A stretch of DNA of 52,723 bases from Xanthomonas bromi. GTDB taxonomy: Bacteria > Pseudomonadota > Gammaproteobacteria > Xanthomonadales > Xanthomonadaceae. The stretch lies in contig NZ_FLTX01000060.1 in NCBI RefSeq assembly GCF_900092025.1, positions 1 to 52,723 of the forward strand, read 5' to 3'. Shown here one piece after another: positions 48,601 through 52,723 of this stretch. A program made the translations under genes and the position numbers. The notes below the pieces were generated by a model. That model had not been told where the DNA came from. It made no database searches and was given only the letters and a program-made list of their open reading frames with translations. Each line of letters begins with the position of its first letter. The first letter of the stretch is position 1.

Positions 48601-49358
48601 TATGGGCGGCGCAGGTCTACGAACCGTTCCGTAACGGCATCGGCCAGCGCTATCCGTTCAATGTCAACACGGACGTGGATGCCGCCCCCGGCGACGTGGC
48701 CGCGATCTTCGGCGCCAGCGGCGCGATCGCCGCGTTCAACAAGGACGCGCTCGGCACCTTGGTGATCCAGCGCGGCAACCTGCTCGAATCGCGGCGTTGG
48801 GCAGGCATCGGCATCACCTTGTCCAGCGAACTGGTGGCCAACTACGGCAACTGGGTCAGCGGCCAGTCCGGCGCGGTGGCCAAGGACGTCACCATCTTCG
48901 AACTCCTGCCGACGCCGGCGGTGGGCGCGATCGAATACACCGTCGAAATCGATGGCCAGACGCTGCGCTACCGCAATACTCCGCCGCAGTGGATGACCAT
49001 GCAGTGGCCCAACAGCGGTGCCGCGCCCGGTGCCAAGATCACCGCGGTCACCAGCGACGGGCGCAACGTCGAGGTGTTCCATGCGCCTGGCGCCAATGGC
49101 CTCAGCCGCTTGCTTCAAGTTGCCGCCAAGGAGCGTGTGGACGATGTCAACAGTCGCCTCACCTGGAGCGACCAGGGCGTGTCGATCAGCGTGCAGATGC
49201 GCGTCGTGCAGCGCGCCGGCAAGGCGACCGGCGGCGGCGACTGGCAGCGTGGCCTGCAACTTCCGGCGACGGTGGCCGGTAGCCCGACCACTGCGGGTGC
49301 CGCTGCGCCTAGCGGTTCGGTTCCGGCGGGTGCGCCCGCACAAGAAGGTGGCCAATGA
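45636..49358 (+). CDS. tssM: T6SS membrane-complex protein TssM (IcmF)
   Basis: The 1240-residue protein forms the inner-membrane and periplasm-spanning core of the T6SS with TssJ and TssL. Two N-terminal helices (about 14-32 and 38-60) precede the cytoplasmic NTPase domain with Walker A GNPAAGKST (131-139) and VLDTAGRY. A third helix lies near 450-470 (GVAVLALALGLWTWSY). The rest is the periplasmic IcmF-related and C-terminal beta domain. The start at 45636 is 15 bases after the previous stop. The TGA overlaps the tagF ATG by 4 bases. Confidence 0.96.
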   Translation: MFSNLRYYLRDYRLWMVLGLLFAAAVAYFGAEGLREIGLWVAAVLAVCLLIWLLVWIVRRIMARRAARSLDAMVQGEADRAVAAAQPATRADTEALRSRMLEAVKAIKSSRLGVLKGKAALYELPWYVIIGNPAAGKSTAILNSGLQFPFEDNRGNVIQGIGGTRNCDWYFTTTGIVLDTAGRYSVSVEDRLEWLTFLALLKKHRPRAPINGVIIAASIAELSGSKPEFAIELAKNLRQRVQEITERLEVFAPVYVVFTKADLIAGFSEFFHNLDPSERENVWGATLPYDPTAKTDALAAFDTHFDELAEGLKEMSLAHMAMQRGRQVSPGLLTLPLEFVGIKPALRTFIATLFEENPYQFKPVFRGFYFSSALQEGHSVHHASERVSRQFALQARAQPGEAVPSGQTAYFLKDLFRKVIFADKQLVRQYSSPHQNRLRYGVFLGGVAVLALALGLWTWSYTTNVQLVNNATKDLDQAVRVQANRVDLQSRIDALLLLQDRLEQLDRYKQKGGITSGLGLYQGDNIRKKLLAEYYNGMRQVMLEPTTANLESFLGQVVSERDKLGKSAGPQQAAKQDGVLYQDASPTDTNDAYNALKTYLMLGNRKHVESAHLTQQLTLFWRGWLDANRGQMTREEMTRAAEKLMTFYVAQAEDAQWPQVQTKVTLVNDSREALTRVMKGQPAMQRVFAQIKARAAARFPTVTVNALIGEEANSGAITGSYAISGAFSREAWEEYVKDAIKEAANTQLSTTDWVLDTTEQSDLSLAGSPEHIARELVTAYKQEYAKEWRKFIQGVSVAPFQGFDQALSRMNRIGDPANSPLRKLLEKINEQTIWDNPMADALSKKASGGVVAWFQRVILRRDPADAGKAEQQPVGPIGKTFEGLARLMTKRKDEPAVIDAYFDKLAKLRTRMNAIKNQGQIGVGARKLMQDTFSNEGSELSAALTLVDEQMLTGLDETQRDAMRPLLLRPLTQTFAALVPPTENEINRVWAAQVYEPFRNGIGQRYPFNVNTDVDAAPGDVAAIFGASGAIAAFNKDALGTLVIQRGNLLESRRWAGIGITLSSELVANYGNWVSGQSGAVAKDVTIFELLPTPAVGAIEYTVEIDGQTLRYRNTPPQWMTMQWPNSGAAPGAKITAVTSDGRNVEVFHAPGANGLSRLLQVAAKERVDDVNSRLTWSDQGVSISVQMRVVQRAGKATGGGDWQRGLQLPATVAGSPTTAGAAAPSGSVPAGAPAQEGGQ

Positions 49359-50338
49359 GTCGCGAAGTCAGTGTAGGCGTCTCCTATTTCGGCAAGGTAC
49401 CTTCCCGCGGCGATTTCGTGCGCGCGGCCGACAACCATCAACTGCTCGGCTGGCTCGACCGCTGGGCGGGCCTGAGCGTGGATCTGCTGAGCCAGAACCC
49501 GGACTGGAAGCGGCTCTACGACGAAGCGCCCGACATCCACTACGCGTTCCTCGGCTCGCGCAGCAAGATGGTGCTGTGCGGGCATTTCCAGCCCAGTCGC
49601 GATGCGTCGCAGCGCCGCTTCCCGTTGCTGTCGGCGGTCCGTCTTGAGGCCAGCGAGCCGCTGTCGTTCATCGCCCGCAGTCCGCTGGCGATGTCCAAGG
49701 TCTGGTCCGGGCTGTCGCGCATGGCCAAGCAGGCGGTGGTCGCCGACGAGGCCGGCCCGGCGCTCGCCGCGCTCGCCGACACCCGCTACACGCTGAGCAC
49801 CGACGCGTCGGCGTACAACGCCACCTTCAACGACTTCCTCGATATCCAGACGGTCGGCTCGATCGAGGCCCTGCTGCGCGCGGCCGGCCATCCCGACGTG
49901 TCGTTGAAGAAACTGCTGCCGGCACTGGGCCTGCTGCTGCAGCCGATCCTCGCCGGCGGCAACGTGTCGGTGGACAAGGCGCTGGAGCTTCCGCTGGTGC
50001 AGGACGCGCTGTACCGGCCGCTGCTGGCCGCGTTCTGGCTGGACATCGTCGCCTGCTTCATTGCGCGTGGCGATTTCGAACTGGCGGTGCTGATTCGCAA
50101 CGATGCCGCACCGCGCATGCTGATCGGCTTCAACGGTGCCGACCACCAGGCGCTGCGCGCAGCGCTGGACCCACGCGAGGCCGGCGATTTCCTGATCCGC
50201 GTGCAGGACGCCGATTGGGTCGATGACTACCTGCACAGCGATTACAACCTCAACAAGCTAGCCAGCTACCTGGATCGGGACGACCTGGCATTGAAGACGG
50301 CCCGCAAGTTGTTCGGCGAGACTTTCCTGGGGACATGA
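49355..50338 (+). CDS. tagF: T6SS-associated protein TagF
   Basis: The 327-residue protein begins with the TagF (DUF2094) domain: VSYFGKVPSRGDFVR, then YAFLGSRSKMVLCGHFQPSRDASQRRFPL. In Pseudomonas TagF keeps the T6SS inactive until a phosphorylation signal. The C-terminal half (about 165-320) has no assignment; no PppA phosphatase motif is seen. It overlaps tssM and the OmpA-like gene by 4 bases each, so dosage is coupled to the membrane complex. Confidence 0.92.
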   Translation: MSREVSVGVSYFGKVPSRGDFVRAADNHQLLGWLDRWAGLSVDLLSQNPDWKRLYDEAPDIHYAFLGSRSKMVLCGHFQPSRDASQRRFPLLSAVRLEASEPLSFIARSPLAMSKVWSGLSRMAKQAVVADEAGPALAALADTRYTLSTDASAYNATFNDFLDIQTVGSIEALLRAAGHPDVSLKKLLPALGLLLQPILAGGNVSVDKALELPLVQDALYRPLLAAFWLDIVACFIARGDFELAVLIRNDAAPRMLIGFNGADHQALRAALDPREAGDFLIRVQDADWVDDYLHSDYNLNKLASYLDRDDLALKTARKLFGETFLGT

Positions 50339-51129
50339 ACATGCGACACCTGAGTGCCAAAACCCTCGCCCTGAGTGGCCTGATGACCGCGTTCGCCGCC
50401 TCCGCCCAGGTCGCCGCGCCTGCCACGGGCGGTGTCGGCGAACGTCCGGTGATCGTGGAGGGCGTGGTGCCGGATCAGGCCACCAAGGCCCGCATCCTGA
50501 AGAACCTGCAGGACACCTACGGCAGTGCCCGCATCGTCGATCGGGTGCAGGTCGAGTCGATTCCCTCGCCGCCGAACTGGGGCGAGTACGTCGCCAAGAT
50601 GGTGTCGCCAGGACTCAAGCGCGTGTCCGCCGGCAAGCTCGAAGTCAACGGCCAGGCGGTGCGGATCAGCGGGCAGGTGGTCAACGAAGCGCAGCGGCAA
50701 CAGGTCGCCAGCGACCTGAGCCTGGCCAGCAACACCTCCTACACGGTGACCAACAGCCTCAAGCTCGGCGGCTCGGAACAGGGCGTGCTGGACCAGACGC
50801 TGGGCAACCGCATCATCGAGTTCCAGAGCGGCAGCGCGCGGCTGACGCCGCTGGGCATGAGCGTCCTCGACGACATGGTGGAAAAGATGTCGCAGATGAA
50901 CGACGCGCGCTTCCTGATCGTCGGCCACACCGACAATGTCGGCCAACGCGAGAGCAACCTCGCGCTGAGCCAGGAGCGCGCGCAGGCGGTGAAGGACTAC
51001 ATGGTGCAGAAGGGCATCGACGGTGCGCGCATGAACGTGCAGGGCAAGGGTCCCGACCAACCGGTGGCCGATAACGCCAGCCCGGACGGGCGTGCGCGCA
51101 ACCGGCGTATCCAGTTCAAGATCCAGTAG
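50335..51129 (+). CDS. OmpA-family envelope protein of the T6SS locus
   Basis: The 264-residue protein has a signal peptide (cleavage near ASAQ, about residue 24), a BON-like middle region (about 35-145; VNGQAVRISGQVVNEAQRQQV) and a C-terminal OmpA peptidoglycan-binding domain (about 150-262; IEFQSGSARLTP, VGHTDNVGQRESNLALSQER). It could anchor the T6SS to the cell wall in the role of TagL/SciZ-type proteins. The start overlaps the tagF stop. A second ATG lies 6 bases later. No membrane helix remains after cleavage, so it would be periplasmic. Confidence 0.88.
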   Translation: MNMRHLSAKTLALSGLMTAFAASAQVAAPATGGVGERPVIVEGVVPDQATKARILKNLQDTYGSARIVDRVQVESIPSPPNWGEYVAKMVSPGLKRVSAGKLEVNGQAVRISGQVVNEAQRQQVASDLSLASNTSYTVTNSLKLGGSEQGVLDQTLGNRIIEFQSGSARLTPLGMSVLDDMVEKMSQMNDARFLIVGHTDNVGQRESNLALSQERAQAVKDYMVQKGIDGARMNVQGKGPDQPVADNASPDGRARNRRIQFKIQ

Positions 51130-51141
51130 GCGCCTGTGCGG

Positions 51142-51167
51142 CCGTCCCCCGCGACGCGCGGGGACGG
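51142..51167. terminator. Bidirectional hairpin between convergent T6SS genes
   Basis: CCGTCCCC-C-GCG and CGC-GGGGACGG form an 11-bp GC stem with one bulged base in the 52-base gap between the OmpA-like gene and tssA, which converge. No T tract follows on either strand, so it is best seen as a weak terminator or RNA end-protector. Confidence 0.5.
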
Positions 51168-51181
51168 CGCGGGTTCGTCAC

Positions 51182-52264
51182 CTACTGCTCCAGACTCTGG
51201 TTGACGTCCAGCATCTCTTCCATCTGGTTGAGGACGCTGCCGTCTTTGATCACCCGCTTCAGCCACACGTGCAGCGGCATCTCGCCCCAGCGCGCGGCTT
51301 TTTCGGCCAGGTAGGCGACGGGGCTGTGCGGTTCGGTACGCCGGAAGAATTCGGCGACCTGACGCAGTTGCGCCAACGCCTCCTTGCGGGTGGTCGGTGC
51401 ACCGCCCGGCCCGGGTGGCGCCGAGGTCGCCGAAGGTGCCGACGGCGCGTCCTTGTCCGCGGCCGGGCCGACGAACCCGATGCCCGGCATGTCGTGCTGG
51501 CCGGCATCGGCCTCGCCATCCAGCAGCAGCCCGGCATCGCGGGCGAACCGCGCCACGGTGCGCTGCAGGTGTTCCACCTGCTCGCGCACCGCGCTGAAGC
51601 TGGGTCCGTCGATGCCTAGGCGATCGTCCACCGCCGCCTGCAGCGACTGCAGCGCTTCGGCGCAATCGAGTAGCGCATCGACCAACTGCCGGTAGACATC
51701 GTGAGGCGTATCGCGCCGTGCGGCCTCGAGCAGGTCCAGGCTGGGCTGGCCTTCGTCGTCGCCGGATCCGGCATTGGCGCTGCGGGTATGCGCGGCCTCG
51801 AAATCGTTGAGACCGAAACGGCCCTGCGGCCCCGAGGCGATCGGCACCGCGCGCAACCAATGCAGCGAATTGGTCAGCAGCCAACTCAGGTTGCCGATGC
51901 GCTCTTCGTGGTCGCCGTCGACGACCAGCGGGTGCACCTCGTCCCAGTACCGGTCGCACAACCCGGCGATCAGCCGGTAACCCAGGGCCAGCCCGGAGAA
52001 ACCGTCGATCTGGGTGGTCGCCTCGGTCATCCAGCCGGCCAGGCGTAGGTCCTTGGTGCGCGTCTGCAGCAGATCGCCGCACTGGCGGGCCACGCTGGAC
52101 CAGTCCGCATACTTGATATCGGTCTGCCACGCGCCCTGGTCCAGTGTCGGATCGTCCGAGCGCCTGGCTTCCTGGATGCGATCGAACTCGATGGAGAAAG
52201 ACAGATCTTCGCCGGCCGGCTGATGGTCGGAAATCGGCGCCAGCAGGGCATCCAGATCCAGCAT
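51182..52264 (-). CDS. tssA: T6SS baseplate/assembly cap protein TssA
   Basis: The 360-residue protein has the N-terminal ImpA_N/TssA domain (LLAPISDHQPAGEDLSF, then WSSVARQCGDLLQTRTKDLR) and a Pro/Ala/Gly-rich linker (about 255-295). The short TssA C-terminal segment RTEPHSPVAYLAEKAARWGEMPLHVW places it in the class that binds the sheath/tube end. It is transcribed against the rest of the locus and so heads another operon toward the left. A -10-like TAGAAT lies at 52295-52300 (minus strand). Confidence 0.93.
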   Translation of the reverse strand: MLDLDALLAPISDHQPAGEDLSFSIEFDRIQEARRSDDPTLDQGAWQTDIKYADWSSVARQCGDLLQTRTKDLRLAGWMTEATTQIDGFSGLALGYRLIAGLCDRYWDEVHPLVVDGDHEERIGNLSWLLTNSLHWLRAVPIASGPQGRFGLNDFEAAHTRSANAGSGDDEGQPSLDLLEAARRDTPHDVYRQLVDALLDCAEALQSLQAAVDDRLGIDGPSFSAVREQVEHLQRTVARFARDAGLLLDGEADAGQHDMPGIGFVGPAADKDAPSAPSATSAPPGPGGAPTTRKEALAQLRQVAEFFRRTEPHSPVAYLAEKAARWGEMPLHVWLKRVIKDGSVLNQMEEMLDVNQSLEQ

Positions 52265-52723
52265 GGAAGTTCTCGTCGGTAAGGGGCGTTGGAGATTCTA
52301 GCGTGCCTGGAGTGCGGCGGCGGGTCAGATTTTTCTGAAAAACCTGGCGCCGATGGAGCTGTCGCGCTACCTGCGGCGCGCGCTGCGCAGCGGCCCACCG
52401 TCAGTTCCGGCTTGACGCATGCGGTTGCCGCCGCCACGTCGTCGTCCCTAGCGGGGCGGCTGCCAGTCCGCTTGCCGGCGGCGTGGGCGGAAACCCTTGA
52501 CCGATATCGCCTTTGCGCGAGAATCGACGCGCTGGTGCCAGCGCCGACCCTGTCATCGAAGATCCCCGGGCCGGCAACCACGCGTGGACCACCCAGCCAT
52601 CCTGGTCTATTGTTCGTGGCGTCAGGCGACTTTTGCGCTGCCGTATAGCAGGGGGAATCCCCGCAGCGCGACCCGACGGATGCCATGGGGCGTTTTCGAA
52701 TTGGAAATGCCGGCAATGCAGAC
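52265..52723. other. Region upstream of tssA; no supported gene
   Basis: The last 459 bases hold no frame with a recognisable domain or ribosome site. It is probably the control region between tssA and a gene beyond the window. Visible items are a -10-like TAGAAT upstream of tssA and a TCAG-N6-CTGA palindrome near 52326-52339. No clear sigma-54 (GG-N10-GC) promoter was found by eye. Confidence 0.5.

Noticed and set aside
52289..52648. A 119-codon plus-strand frame upstream of tssA
   Set aside because: Begins MEILACLECGGG, but there is no ribosome site and no domain, and most of its length is Ala/Arg/Pro-rich chance coding.

Overview
The window looks like chromosomal DNA of a Xanthomonas-type gammaproteobacterium. 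The evidence is high GC, the Entner-Doudoroff operon zwf-glk-pgl-edd-eda, the combination of SDH genes with two SDH assembly-factor genes, an exbB-exbD-msbA-lpxK-kdsB operon, xanthomonad-style palindromic intergenic repeats and IS3-family debris. It ends inside a type VI secretion (T6SS) locus, which argues against lineages lacking T6SS. The species call is inference.

Layout. 1-1213: two near-identical tRNA-Ala(TGC)/tRNA-Glu(TTC) cassettes on the minus strand, each with its own promoter-like sequence, about 0.7 kb apart. 1260-2131: two small c-type cytochromes, one a predicted lipoprotein. 2336-10055: an RND efflux operon with one membrane-fusion lipoprotein and two different permeases, and no outer-membrane channel gene. 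10056-10889: no gene, but several strong palindromes. 10890-16786: the minus-strand operon that takes glucose to pyruvate and glyceraldehyde-3-phosphate. 16787-17181: divergent control region with two LacI-type operator-like sites. 17182-18270: MalK/UgpC-type sugar ABC ATPase. 18267-19139: ygfZ. 19179-23783: SDH block with SdhAF4-like factor, sdhC, sdhD, sdhA, sdhB, sdhE and a YgfX/CptA-like protein. 23807-25796: a single Lol permease with LolD. 26152-27216: a PRISE-type reductase. 27516-29924: ComEC. 29953-39337: a tightly packed plus-strand series exbB-exbD-msbA-lpxK-kdsB-LMW phosphatase-thioredoxin/NHL protein-uvrC-pgsA. 39374-41614: tRNA-Gly(GCC), a truncated tRNA-type integrase, fragments of three IS3-family elements and a 150-bp palindromic repeat. 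41922-52264: T6SS genes (membrane protein, M15 peptidase, PAAR tip, degenerate ketosynthase-like membrane protein, TssM, TagF, OmpA-like protein, TssA).

Many genes overlap by 1-4 bases, so translational coupling is likely in the RND, Entner-Doudoroff, LPS and T6SS groups. The SDH block carries its flavinylation and assembly factors on both flanks. The LPS operon joins a TonB-type energiser pair to lipid A export and synthesis and Kdo activation. The least explained part is the T6SS block, especially the 498-residue membrane-anchored protein that keeps thiolase-fold landmarks but lacks the catalytic residues. Next are the mosaic IS remnant at tRNA-Gly and a repeat family with two copies here.
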